Shown here piece after piece: positions 7,464 to 15,502 of a stretch of 64,000 bases of DNA. The notes below the pieces were generated by a model. It had not been told where the DNA came from. It saw only the letters and a program-made list of their open reading frames with translations, and made no database searches. A program made the position numbers and the translations under genes. The DNA comes from a virus, in the IMG/VR virus record IMGVR_UViG_3300032006_002703, positions 43,411 through 107,410 of that record; one strand, given 5' to 3'. Each line of letters begins with the position of its first letter. Within the stretch, counting starts at the first letter, position 1.

Positions 7464-9440
7464 TTAGTGTGGTCCTGAAAATTTACTATACTCTATGGGG
7501 CCACCCTTAAAGGGTGCCCAACCTGTTCCCATGATCATTGCAAAATCGATATCGTCTGTAGTTTTTGCAACCTTTTCTTGTATGCATTTCTGCGCTTCTT
7601 GAGTCATTGACTCTACCATCTTGCTTTCTATGTCGCACAATATGGGGTTGTCTTTTTGCATTTTTAAAAATACTGGGTTTGGACAGACAGCTTCCCTCCC
7701 TTTATACAGGAAGAATCCTTTTCCGCTTTTTCTTCCAAATTGTTTTGTTTCTAGGATTTTATGAATTATTTGAGGGACCTTAAAATCATCTAGCCTTTTT
7801 TCTAAATCAAGCGCTACATGAGCTGCAACATCGAGACCTATTTCATCAAGCAGTCTTAGCGGACCCATAGGCATGCCAAAATCTAACATACAGTTCTCTA
7901 TGGAGGTTAGCGGGTGCCCGTCCGAAAATAATCTTAAAGCTTCAACAAGATAGGGTAATAGGATTCTGTTAACCAAAAAGCCTGGACTATCCTTAACCAC
8001 TACTGGAAGCTTTCCTATTGAGATTACAAATCTTTTTGCTCTATCTTCTGTCTCTGCGCTAGTTTTCTCTCCAACAACAATCTCAACCAATTTCATCTTA
8101 TGTACGGGATTAAAAAAATGAATTCCCACAAAGTTTTCTGGTCTTTTAAGTCCTTTTGCAAGTTCGGTTATTGACAGCGCAGAAGTGTTTGTCGCGAGAA
8201 TTGCATCTTCTGCTAGCCCGCTCTCTATTTCCTGCAGGACCTTTGTTTTTAATTCGAAATTTTCTACAACAGCCTCTATCGCTAGACTTTGCTTACTAAG
8301 GGGTACAGAGTTTTTTGTGAAGTTCAGTTTTCCCAAACAATCTCTAACTGTGGGCCTATCTATTTTATGCTTAAGTACCGCAGAAACAAAAAGTTTGCCT
8401 ATTTTTTTGAGACCAGATGCTATTGCGCTCTCAGAAACATCCTTTAATAAAACTCTTTTTCCTCTAGAGGATATCCATTGGGCAATCCCTGCGCCCATTG
8501 TTCCTGCGCCAATAACGACAATATCATCATCTATTTGTTTATCAAGTTTCGGGTCATACCATGGCATTCCATGGGGAAGCTTTTTCGCTCTTTCTTGCAG
8601 AAAGAATACTCTTATTAAATTTCTACAAGCCTTAGTTTTTGCGAGAGAAAGGAACCCTTTCTTTTCTAGCTTGAGTGCTGCGTACTTATTTTTAAAAAAA
8701 CTTTTTGCCACAACTTCAATTATTTTATTGGGTGCAGGGTAGTTTCCTCTAGTCTTTTTATAAACACTTTTCTTTGATAGAAAAATTGAAATCGGCAATA
8801 GTATGGCTTGTGTTAATTTATTGACTTTTCTTTTTGGTTTTTTGGAACCACACAAGCTAACGGCCTCTTTAAAAAGATTTTCCTTGTGGCACATCTTATC
8901 CACCATTCCTAATTTAAGCGCTTGAATTGGGGCATAGATTTTACCAGAAAGCAATGCCTGTAGGGATTTTGGTAAACCAATTATTCTTGGCAACCTAGTT
9001 GTTCCTCCCCATGCGGGTAATATCCCAAGCATAACCTCTGGGAGCCCTAGTTTTGTGCATTTTTCATTGGATGCAATTCTGTATTTACATGCAAGAGACA
9101 ATTCTAATCCCCCACCGAGGCAGGCGCCATTGATTGCGGCCACGGTAGGTATACTTAACCTTTCTATTCTATTAAAACTCTCTTGTCCGTAGCGCAAAAC
9201 TCCACGAAGCCACTTTTCGTTTGTTAAATTATCTTTCATGGATAGAAGATCCGCTCCTGCAAGATAAATCGAGGGTTTCTTGCTGACGAAAATAAGACCT
9301 TTAATATCTTTATTTCCTTCGACCTCCTCCAGGATTTCATTCAATCTAATAAAAAAATCCATATTTAAGATATTTGCTTTAGAGTTTGGTTGATCAAACT
9401 CTGCTACTGCAATTCCGTCTGTTATATTAAAATTAATCAT
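7464..9440 (-). CDS. fadB: Bifunctional enoyl-CoA hydratase/3-hydroxyacyl-CoA dehydrogenase (FadB/FadJ type)
   Basis: 658 residues from the ATG at 9440. The N-terminal crotonase domain (about 1-200) has AGADLLSM, GACLGGGLELSLACKYR and LGLPEVMLGILPAWGG. Glu113 and Glu135 match the two catalytic glutamates of the family. After a basic linker, the NAD-binding 3-hydroxyacyl-CoA dehydrogenase domain starts at about 305 (VVIGAGTMGAGIAQW), with catalytic-type His441 in GIHFFNPVHKMKLVEIV and a C-terminal helical domain (PGFLVNRILLPYL). It catalyses steps two and three of beta-oxidation. It is slightly shorter than E. coli FadB (729 residues). The ATG overlaps the thiolase stop (ATGA), favouring it over the GTG two codons earlier and implying coupling to form a trifunctional complex. 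Confidence 0.93.
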   Translation of the reverse strand: MINFNITDGIAVAEFDQPNSKANILNMDFFIRLNEILEEVEGNKDIKGLIFVSKKPSIYLAGADLLSMKDNLTNEKWLRGVLRYGQESFNRIERLSIPTVAAINGACLGGGLELSLACKYRIASNEKCTKLGLPEVMLGILPAWGGTTRLPRIIGLPKSLQALLSGKIYAPIQALKLGMVDKMCHKENLFKEAVSLCGSKKPKRKVNKLTQAILLPISIFLSKKSVYKKTRGNYPAPNKIIEVVAKSFFKNKYAALKLEKKGFLSLAKTKACRNLIRVFFLQERAKKLPHGMPWYDPKLDKQIDDDIVVIGAGTMGAGIAQWISSRGKRVLLKDVSESAIASGLKKIGKLFVSAVLKHKIDRPTVRDCLGKLNFTKNSVPLSKQSLAIEAVVENFELKTKVLQEIESGLAEDAILATNTSALSITELAKGLKRPENFVGIHFFNPVHKMKLVEIVVGEKTSAETEDRAKRFVISIGKLPVVVKDSPGFLVNRILLPYLVEALRLFSDGHPLTSIENCMLDFGMPMGPLRLLDEIGLDVAAHVALDLEKRLDDFKVPQIIHKILETKQFGRKSGKGFFLYKGREAVCPNPVFLKMQKDNPILCDIESKMVESMTQEAQKCIQEKVAKTTDDIDFAMIMGTGWAPFKGGPIEYSKFSGPH

Positions 9441-10693
9441 TCGCACGTCTCAATTTCTATAGCGGACCCCTGGCCTCCGCCAACACAGAGCGAGGCGAGT
9501 CCTTTTTTTAGACCCCTTCTTTTTAACTCTTTAGCTAAAGTAAGAATGATTCTTGCTCCAGAAGCTCCAACAGGATGTCCTAGCGCTATCGCTCCTCCAT
9601 TAACGTTAAATTTCTCATCTGGAATTTCGCCAATATCGTTTTCGATTACTTTCTTGCATGCAAGTGTCTGTGCGGCAAACGCTTCATTTATTTCTATCAA
9701 ATCCATGTCTTTAAGGTTGACTCCAAGTTTCTTGATTGCAAACACTGGGCCAAGGCCCATTCTTTTTGGGTCGCAGCCAACATGAGTGTAATTGTTTATT
9801 TTTGCAATAGGTTTTTTTCCTGTTTTATTTAATCCTTCTTCAGTCATTAACAGCAAGGCAACTGCTCCGTCTGTTACTTGAGAAGAATTACCTGCGGTTA
9901 CCGTTCCTTCTCTTTTGTCAAAAATAGCGCGAAGCCTGTTGAGTTTTTCTGTCGTCGTATCTTCCCTGATTCCATTGTCTTTAGTGATAACTTCGCCGCT
10001 GGGAGAGTTAATGCAATCATCGTTTGAAATGTATATTGGTGATATTTCATCCGCTTGAATAAGACTGGTTGCCATGGAGGCTTTCCCGTGAGAAAGAAAG
10101 GAAAAAATGTCCTGCTCTTTTCTGCTGATTTCATATTCTCTCGCTAAAATTTCTGCAGTCTGCCCCATATTAATTCCAGACAGGGGATCGTGCAGGCCCA
10201 TGCGTAAACTAATTTTTGGAGCTAAATCACTTAATCTAAATTTTAAGATTGCTTTTAATTTCTCTTTTTTTGTTTTTGCCCCGAAGAGAGAAAATATCTT
10301 TTTAGACGTTGATCTTGAAAAAAGCAGGGGCATTTGAGACATGCTTTCCGTTCCTCCTGCAAGGAATATATGGCCTTCATTAGCCTTTGCTTTTGCCGAG
10401 GCACACGTTACTGCTTCGAATCCAGAGGCGCAATTTCTATGAACGGTTACTGCTGGTATATTTTTGGGCAAACCAAGTCTTGTTCCAATAATCCTAGAAA
10501 CATTCATTTCGTCAGCGGGCTGCCCAACGCAACCGAATATAACTTCATCTATCAAACCTAGGTCTATGTCTACTTCAGATAGGACTCCTTTACTCGCTGC
10601 AATCCCTAATGCAGACGCAGATTCCTCTGCAAGAGAGGTTCCCATCTTGCAAAACGGGGTTCTTTTTCCCTCTACAATATATAAGTCAGACAT
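9437..10693 (-). CDS. fadA: Acetyl-CoA acyltransferase / 3-ketoacyl-CoA thiolase (FadA/FadI type)
   Basis: 418 residues from the ATG at 10693. It catalyses the last beta-oxidation step, cleaving 3-ketoacyl-CoA to acetyl-CoA and a shortened acyl-CoA. All three catalytic elements are visible: the nucleophile Cys88 in HRNCASGFEAVTCA, the His373 region in NGGAIALGHPVGASGARI, and Cys403 in SLCVGGGQGSAIE. The GGTESMSQMPL motif is also typical of thiolases. It is the first gene of the fad operon. A TATACT -10-like box lies 6 nt before the ATG; the in-frame GTG at 10699 would put the start against that box. It begins 34 nt after the NUDIX gene on the same strand. Confidence 0.93.
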   Translation of the reverse strand: MSDLYIVEGKRTPFCKMGTSLAEESASALGIAASKGVLSEVDIDLGLIDEVIFGCVGQPADEMNVSRIIGTRLGLPKNIPAVTVHRNCASGFEAVTCASAKAKANEGHIFLAGGTESMSQMPLLFSRSTSKKIFSLFGAKTKKEKLKAILKFRLSDLAPKISLRMGLHDPLSGINMGQTAEILAREYEISRKEQDIFSFLSHGKASMATSLIQADEISPIYISNDDCINSPSGEVITKDNGIREDTTTEKLNRLRAIFDKREGTVTAGNSSQVTDGAVALLLMTEEGLNKTGKKPIAKINNYTHVGCDPKRMGLGPVFAIKKLGVNLKDMDLIEINEAFAAQTLACKKVIENDIGEIPDEKFNVNGGAIALGHPVGASGARIILTLAKELKRRGLKKGLASLCVGGGQGSAIEIETCE

Positions 10694-10699
10694 CGGCAC

Positions 10700-10727
10700 A
10701 GTATATAGTAAATAATCTGTGAGAAAA
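10700..10727 (-). promoter_or_regulatory. Class A-like promoter before the beta-oxidation operon
   Basis: A weak -35 (TTTTCT), 16 bp, then TATACT on the minus strand, followed by 6 nt and the ATG of the thiolase gene. The same -10 sequence and similar start spacing are seen at the helicase gene. The -35 is poor, so activity is uncertain. Confidence 0.4.
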
Positions 10728-11132
10728 TTACATTTTCCTTAGCATTAATATTGTTTTTCTTAGGTCTGGGTCTATAGGTTCTGGCAATTTATCTATCGAA
10801 AAATAATCCCAGTCGTTATGCTCGTAGCCATCTGGAGCACAGACTAGGTTGGGCCTGATTCTTTTAGCGATAGGATAAAGATAGCAAAAGAAATGTCTAT
10901 TGTTTGTTATGCGAAATTTATTAACGAAGGTTAGTGCGTATCTAGTTTTAATGAGAGTTTCTTCATACAGTTCTCTTTCTGCAGCCTTCCAGATCGGCTC
11001 TCCAGTTTCTACCATTCCGCATGGGACGCTCCAGTAGCCTTCTAGTTCTGTCCCCTTTATGCATCTTTTAAGCAATAAAACATCATTCTTGCATTTTAAC
11101 AAAACTCCTGCGACCTTAAGAGAGGAAGTCAT
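10728..11132 (-). CDS. NUDIX hydrolase
   Basis: 134 residues. The NUDIX box is intact at residues 39-61: GMVETGEPIWKAAERELYEE fits G-x5-E-x7-R-E-x2-E-E, the metal-binding helix that hydrolyses a nucleoside diphosphate linked to another moiety. The surrounding beta strands (VLLLKRC, GYWSVPCG, FFCYLYPI) fit a single-domain NUDIX enzyme. Substrate cannot be told from sequence. The gene overlaps the upstream nuclease gene by 17 nt and is the last of the replication operon before the fad operon. A nucleotide-pool role during replication is likely but inferred. Confidence 0.88.
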   Translation of the reverse strand: MTSSLKVAGVLLKCKNDVLLLKRCIKGTELEGYWSVPCGMVETGEPIWKAAERELYEETLIKTRYALTFVNKFRITNNRHFFCYLYPIAKRIRPNLVCAPDGYEHNDWDYFSIDKLPEPIDPDLRKTILMLRKM

Positions 11133-12195
11133 CTATGATCTCCTTGTTCTCCCAATGCGGACATCCGTCATATTGCATTATTTTAACTCTTTCTCCTTTT
11201 TTCTCCTTGGGACAAAGTGAGCCCCTGTCTTCGTAGAACGCAGTTTTAATTATGTTTTCATCTTTATCTAATAGGGCCACGTATTTCATAGGTTTTCTAA
11301 AAGGACATATATAATTTTTTATTTTTTTTCCTTTTGCATCAAGAAGGAACTCTCCTTTTCTTTTCTTGTATCCCTCCCTTCCGCAGGCCAGTGGTCCTCC
11401 GAAGCTTCCATCGCTTGGGTAATCTTTTTTAGCTGCATACGAGGCCGTTGCGTTTTTGTAAGAGTAATTTTCTAAATATTTTTGTACTGCTGTCAATTCA
11501 TGCTCAAAGCCTTCCAGCTCTTCTTCGCTTATTGATGGCATTTGAATTATTCCTTTGCCTGTTTTTCCTAACAAATCAACTGATAGATCAAACTTAAGAA
11601 ACACAAACTCACTGCTACTTTTGTATTCTGGGTATAAATGCTTAACCGCCAAAGAGTACATTAAATCCTGTAGGTTATCTGTTAGGTCTTTTCCTTTAAA
11701 GGTTTGCTTGCTTGATTTGAAATCTCTAATGTTTGCAGTGCCATCTTTGTACAAAAAAAGCTGGTCAATGAAACCTCTTATAGAATATTTTAACGAACCT
11801 TTATTTATGTCTATATTGAATTCTTTTTCTATAAATCTCTTTTTAAGATCTTTATTTTCGTCTCCATAAAAATCATAGCCCAGGCCGTTGACAATCATTC
11901 TGTTCATGTCCTCCATGTTTTCGTCGTCAATAACGGAAAGTCTTTTTGCGTGGGATTCGATTAACTCTTTAATTTCTGGAACGCACCATACATTTCTTTC
12001 TTTTAATATTTTATTAAATTGCCTTTTTTTTCCTTTTTGAGCCAGTGTTTCAAAAACTAAATGGCAGATCCAGCCTTTGCTTGCCCCCTCGTTTGTTGTG
12101 TCTGGAAGTTTTAAGATGTACTTGCACCAATATGTCCACGAGCATTGCTGCGCGGTTTTTATTCTGCTCGCGGACAATTTGACAGGCTTATTCAT
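11116..12195 (-). CDS. PD-(D/E)XK nuclease, RecB/Cas4-like
   Basis: 359 residues. The start (LSASRIKTAQQCSWTYWCKY) matches the N-terminal helix of RecB/Cas4-type nucleases. The core has GFIDQLF (Asp144) and ANIRDFKSSKQTF (Asp158-x-Lys160), the D...D-x-K catalytic set, then a helix with LQDLMYSLAVKHLYPE. Four later cysteines (ACGRE, YICPF, SLCPKE, DGCPHW) could bind an Fe-S cluster or zinc, as in Cas4/AddB. It overlaps the primase gene by 8 nt. A role in phage recombination or DNA processing is most likely. There is no CRISPR locus nearby, so a CRISPR adaptation role is not supported. Confidence 0.8.
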   Translation of the reverse strand: MNKPVKLSASRIKTAQQCSWTYWCKYILKLPDTTNEGASKGWICHLVFETLAQKGKKRQFNKILKERNVWCVPEIKELIESHAKRLSVIDDENMEDMNRMIVNGLGYDFYGDENKDLKKRFIEKEFNIDINKGSLKYSIRGFIDQLFLYKDGTANIRDFKSSKQTFKGKDLTDNLQDLMYSLAVKHLYPEYKSSSEFVFLKFDLSVDLLGKTGKGIIQMPSISEEELEGFEHELTAVQKYLENYSYKNATASYAAKKDYPSDGSFGGPLACGREGYKKRKGEFLLDAKGKKIKNYICPFRKPMKYVALLDKDENIIKTAFYEDRGSLCPKEKKGERVKIMQYDGCPHWENKEIIDDFLS

Positions 12196-13237
12196 TTATT
12201 AAGTCAAGAAGTATCTTTTTGTTTTTTAGCAACTGTTTTGATAACTCTTTATTCTCTTGCATTTCTTTAATTATTTCTAGAATAAATCTCCTCTGCTCTA
12301 TTTCTTTAATTTCTGTTTTTTTATTTTCCCATTTAAGGAAGTCCTTCTCGTCCATATCTCCGAAGTCATTTTTTACTGGTAGACAGAGCATTATTTTTTC
12401 TGGCGGAAAATGAGATAAGAGCTTTAAATAATTTTTAACGGAAGCTTTAAGGCCTCTATTTTCTTCCTTGCCTAAATCGTTATTGAATGCAATTATTATT
12501 TTTTTTGGACATAAGGATATTAGCGCACAAATTAATTTTGGTGAGATACTAAGACCGAAAGATACTAATGTGTTTTTATGGCCAAATTCTTGACACTTTA
12601 GTAAATCCCCTATGCTTTCCACTAGGATCACTTCATCCTTCTTTAAAATGCACTCCCTGGTCTCGCTATCTGTATACAGTGGATATATCCAGCTACTTTT
12701 TCTTCCAACATGTTTCCACTTTGGTCTCATAGAATTTTGGAGCATATCTCTTCCTGAAAACCCGTGGATTTGTTTATGTTCGTTATATATAGGGAATACG
12801 AATCTCTGATTTAGTTGTCCCGAGGTCGCTCTCCCTCCTTTAAGATTCTTAAGTATCTTGCTTGAGATTCCTTTATCATTATAGAATTTATAATGTGGAA
12901 GTAGTCTTTCTAGGCAGGATTCGTCATGAATTTCTTCTAGTTCGATTTTTTGTGGAGCGCATCTTTTACTATAAAGTTCGTCGATTTTATTATTTTTAAA
13001 ATATTTATTAATTTCTTTCGGGTCATTAGTTCCCAAGGTTGCTTGAATTAACCTTTTAAGCGGTGAGAATCGAGTGCCCTTAACGTAATCTTTCCACACT
13101 CCTGTATCTTTGTAGATTTGTATGGCTGTTGTATTGTCTCCATTTCTGAATATCGCATTCGTTTGCCAATAGGCGCCCCTGTCCGAGAGTTTGTATCCCA
13201 GGTCCTCTAGCACCTCCTTAATTTGTTCGCTATCCAT
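12188..13237 (-). CDS. Toprim-domain DNA primase (DnaG-like)
   Basis: 349 residues. The N-terminal 70 residues (WQTNAIFRNGDNTTAIQIY, then VWKDYV) resemble the template-binding part of phage primases but lack an obvious Cys/His zinc finger. Residues about 145-165 (QRFVFPIYNEHKQIHGFSGR) match the region before Toprim. The Toprim core is VILVESIGDLLKCQEFG (Glu207, Asp211), followed by KKIIIAFNNDLG, where the usual DxD appears as NND. It would make RNA primers for lagging-strand synthesis. It lies 3 nt downstream of the helicase gene in a helicase-primase-nuclease operon. Confidence 0.82.
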   Translation of the reverse strand: MDSEQIKEVLEDLGYKLSDRGAYWQTNAIFRNGDNTTAIQIYKDTGVWKDYVKGTRFSPLKRLIQATLGTNDPKEINKYFKNNKIDELYSKRCAPQKIELEEIHDESCLERLLPHYKFYNDKGISSKILKNLKGGRATSGQLNQRFVFPIYNEHKQIHGFSGRDMLQNSMRPKWKHVGRKSSWIYPLYTDSETRECILKKDEVILVESIGDLLKCQEFGHKNTLVSFGLSISPKLICALISLCPKKIIIAFNNDLGKEENRGLKASVKNYLKLLSHFPPEKIMLCLPVKNDFGDMDEKDFLKWENKKTEIKEIEQRRFILEIIKEMQENKELSKQLLKNKKILLDLINE

Positions 13238-13240
13238 AAT

Positions 13241-14764
13241 TTAAAGAGTCGGGACTGTGTTCTCTCGGTCGCCCCCGTCATCAATTAAAGCTACATCTTC
13301 TAGGATCATATGGTCAACCATATCTCTTAGGTCGCCCTTTTCCGTTATTCCAAAGTTTTCTATCTCAAGGTTGATATAATTTTGTTTAGTGCTTCCGTCT
13401 GCTAATTCTACAGGCTGCAATGCTCTATAAACATCTGGACCTAAGTGCCTATGTTTAAAACAAATTAATTTATGGGTGCCAAAGCCTGCAGGCTCTGAAT
13501 CTAGTTCGTCAAGCGTTTTCTTTCTTAGGCTAAATAGATGAGAACTAAATTGAGTAATTCTGTCAGAAAGAGAAACGATACTTTCATCGTCCACAATTGA
13601 ATCTGAATTTCTATTCGTGGTTATTCCGTACCTATTACTTTGAACACTGGTAATCATTGATATCATAGGATCTCCTTCGAAACATATTTCCTTTTGAACC
13701 AGGGCCTTAAACTTGTCTACCATTTCTCCGACCACCTGCCACTCGTTCTTATTTGAGAATTTCTCTGAGGTTGTCTTGATATAATCAAAACTAAAAATCA
13801 TCTTGTTTCCTCTTCCTACTTTTGCATAATAAAACCTTTTTATAATATTTAACATTGCGTCCACCGAAAGCCCTGCTACGTTATAGTAATAGAATTTTAG
13901 ACTTTTTACCTTAGGCCAAACTGCCCTAACCTTATTGATTACCTCATCCCCAGCTTGTCTCCATTTTCCTGTTTCAAGTAAATGAAGGGGAACCCCAGAA
14001 AGCGCCGCGCACTGACGCATAGTCAGCTCTTCTTTACTCATTTCTCCGTTATCAAAGTGGAGAACTGGAAGGTTTTCTTGAGAGCCTGAAACTTTAATCG
14101 AAAAATCCATACAAAAATTTGTTTTCCCGACTCCAGATCTTGCAACAATTACTGTTATATTTCCTGGCCTAAGGAGGGATCCGTAAAGATCGTTAATTCT
14201 AGAGTGAGGTCCTTCTGGGCCAAAGTCTTCTATGGGATTATTTCCCCTCTCTTCGATCATTTGCTCCATCTCTTCGAATATGTTTTCTGGAGAATCGGAG
14301 CCTTCTTGGTAGGTGTTTATTTGCTCGTTGTAAATTGTATCCGCGCTATTAATTATCTCATCATAAGAGGTTGAGTCTGGTAGTGACCTCATTTTTTTTG
14401 CGACATTAACTGATGCGTCATAAATGCCCCTTCTTACCGAAACTTTTTTTAACTCTTTAGCTGTTTTTATGACAGAGTTTTCTGATATTTTGCGCATAGA
14501 CAGAGCTTTAATGTAGTCTCCTATATTTAGGTTATCCTCAAATGATATCCCCAATGAGCTAACCCTTTGGGCTAATATAACCTCATCAAGAATCTCTCCC
14601 GACTCCAAGGCCTGCTTCAGGACGCAGAATATAGTTTTATTTACTAACGAATTTTCATCGTAGAAGTCCTGCTCAGAGATGAATGGGGCAACCTCAACAT
14701 ATAAATTAGGATACTTCATCAAACCTGCGAGCAAATGCTGTTCGTAATCTAGTGAATGGATCAT
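13241..14764 (-). CDS. DnaB-like replicative DNA helicase
   Basis: 507 residues from the ATG at 14764 (MIHSLDYEQHLLAGLM). The N-terminal part (about 1-100) resembles the DnaB N-domain (EQHLLAGL, PFISEQDFYDE). The RecA-like motor has a Walker A VIVARSGVGKTNFCMDF (GKT at 213-215) and a Walker B region MIFSFDYIKT. It unwinds DNA at the phage fork. The ATG at 14764 is chosen because a class A promoter (TTGACA, 17 bp, TATACT) ends 8 nt before it, and an upstream in-frame start at 14791 would lie inside that promoter. The mRNA should therefore be leaderless or nearly so. Confidence 0.9.
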   Translation of the reverse strand: MIHSLDYEQHLLAGLMKYPNLYVEVAPFISEQDFYDENSLVNKTIFCVLKQALESGEILDEVILAQRVSSLGISFEDNLNIGDYIKALSMRKISENSVIKTAKELKKVSVRRGIYDASVNVAKKMRSLPDSTSYDEIINSADTIYNEQINTYQEGSDSPENIFEEMEQMIEERGNNPIEDFGPEGPHSRINDLYGSLLRPGNITVIVARSGVGKTNFCMDFSIKVSGSQENLPVLHFDNGEMSKEELTMRQCAALSGVPLHLLETGKWRQAGDEVINKVRAVWPKVKSLKFYYYNVAGLSVDAMLNIIKRFYYAKVGRGNKMIFSFDYIKTTSEKFSNKNEWQVVGEMVDKFKALVQKEICFEGDPMISMITSVQSNRYGITTNRNSDSIVDDESIVSLSDRITQFSSHLFSLRKKTLDELDSEPAGFGTHKLICFKHRHLGPDVYRALQPVELADGSTKQNYINLEIENFGITEKGDLRDMVDHMILEDVALIDDGGDRENTVPTL

Positions 14765-14772
14765 ATTGCTAT

Positions 14773-14801
14773 AGTATAGCAAACAATCCAACGAATGTCA
14801 A
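14773..14801 (-). promoter_or_regulatory. Class A promoter for the helicase-primase operon
   Basis: TTGACA at 14801-14796, 17 bp, TATACT at 14778-14773 (minus strand), then 8 nt to the ATG. It overlaps the stop codon of the upstream gene. Expected transcription start is within about 2 nt of the start codon. Confidence 0.75.
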
Positions 14802-15076
14802 TCGTTATCTTCGGAATTTAATCCTAAATCTACGGACGTGCCCATTTCTTCCATTTGTGCTAGATATTGCTCCATTGCCTTCCTGAGGCCCATCTCTATA
14901 ATTTGAGAGCTTGACTTCGAGATGATGGCAGGGGATCCATTTTGAGCAACAAAGGCTAAAATTAGCCCTTTATTTTCTTCAGCGTCTCCAGTAAAGGAAT
15001 ATAATTGCTCTAATAGCCCTTCGGGGATAGTGAATTGAGGTAAAGATTCTGGATCAATTTCCATATTGTCATCCAT
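14798..15076 (-). CDS. Small acidic hypothetical protein
   Basis: 92 residues, strongly acidic at both ends (MDDNMEIDPESLPQ and SVDLGLNSEDND), with helical segments in between. I do not recognise it. It sits between the PD-(D/E)XK endonuclease gene and the helicase gene, and a class B motif lies 14 nt before its ATG. Its stop codon lies inside the -35 box of the helicase promoter. An accessory role in replication is suggested only by position. Confidence 0.45.
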   Translation of the reverse strand: MDDNMEIDPESLPQFTIPEGLLEQLYSFTGDAEENKGLILAFVAQNGSPAIISKSSSQIIEMGLRKAMEQYLAQMEEMGTSVDLGLNSEDND

Positions 15077-15081
15077 GTTAT

Positions 15082-15090
15082 TATATACAC
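15082..15090 (-). promoter_or_regulatory. Class B promoter motif before the small acidic gene
   Basis: GTGTATATA followed by ATAAC and the ATG at 15076, on the minus strand; 14 nt from G to ATG. Confidence 0.4.
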
Positions 15091-15097
15091 TACATCT

Positions 15098-15502
15098 TTA
15101 TATAGCGAATTTTTTAAATAAACCAGAGTCTAAATCATCCGAATCATGAATCTCTATGAGTTTGATATTATTTAATTCACAAAATTCTTTTTTTTGCTTG
15201 TCTCTGCGTAGCTGATGAAGGAAGTTTATTTTTTGATTGTTGTGAAAATGAGGGACATATTTTGTGTGCTGTGCTCCTTGTACCTCTATTGCTATTTTTT
15301 TTGTAGCATTGTAAAAATCTATACTCATTTTTGTTCCTGCTACTGGGAGCTCCTCGAAAACTACTTGGTTTTCCCATCGCGCTTTTAAAAGCGTTTTTAC
15401 CTTAAATTGCCTCTTGCTCCTACTGGGCGACTCCCAATCTATTATATACTTTCTGATCTTGCGGACCCTTTTCGTTCCGCCGCTAATGGTTTTAAAGAGC
15501 AT
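15098..15502 (-). CDS. PD-(D/E)XK endonuclease-like protein
   Basis: 134 residues. The core VVFEELPV (Glu50/51), KMSIDFYNATKKIAIEVQG (Asp62 and Glu73-x-Gln75) and a following QHTKYVPHFH segment match a small PD-(D/E)XK endonuclease fold in which the usual Lys is replaced by Gln, as in some restriction and repair nucleases. The later helix (FLHQLRRDKQKKEFCELNNI) and LIEIHDSDDL strand complete the fold. It overlaps the recombinase gene by 11 nt, suggesting a role in recombination or DNA repair. Substrate is unknown; a homing or restriction role cannot be excluded. Confidence 0.65.
   Translation of the reverse strand: MLFKTISGGTKRVRKIRKYIIDWESPSRSKRQFKVKTLLKARWENQVVFEELPVAGTKMSIDFYNATKKIAIEVQGAQHTKYVPHFHNNQKINFLHQLRRDKQKKEFCELNNIKLIEIHDSDDLDSGLFKKFAI

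Noticed and set aside
1-10693. Host chromosome flanking a prophage
   Set aside because: Not fully excluded, but no integrase, attachment repeat or tRNA was seen, the strand and gene spacing run on from the replication operon, and phage-like promoter motifs and a phage-type zinc-ribbon gene lie inside the block.
11116-12195. Cas4 of a CRISPR system
   Set aside because: The fold fits RecB/Cas4-like nucleases, but there is no array or other cas gene, and the gene lies in a replication operon.
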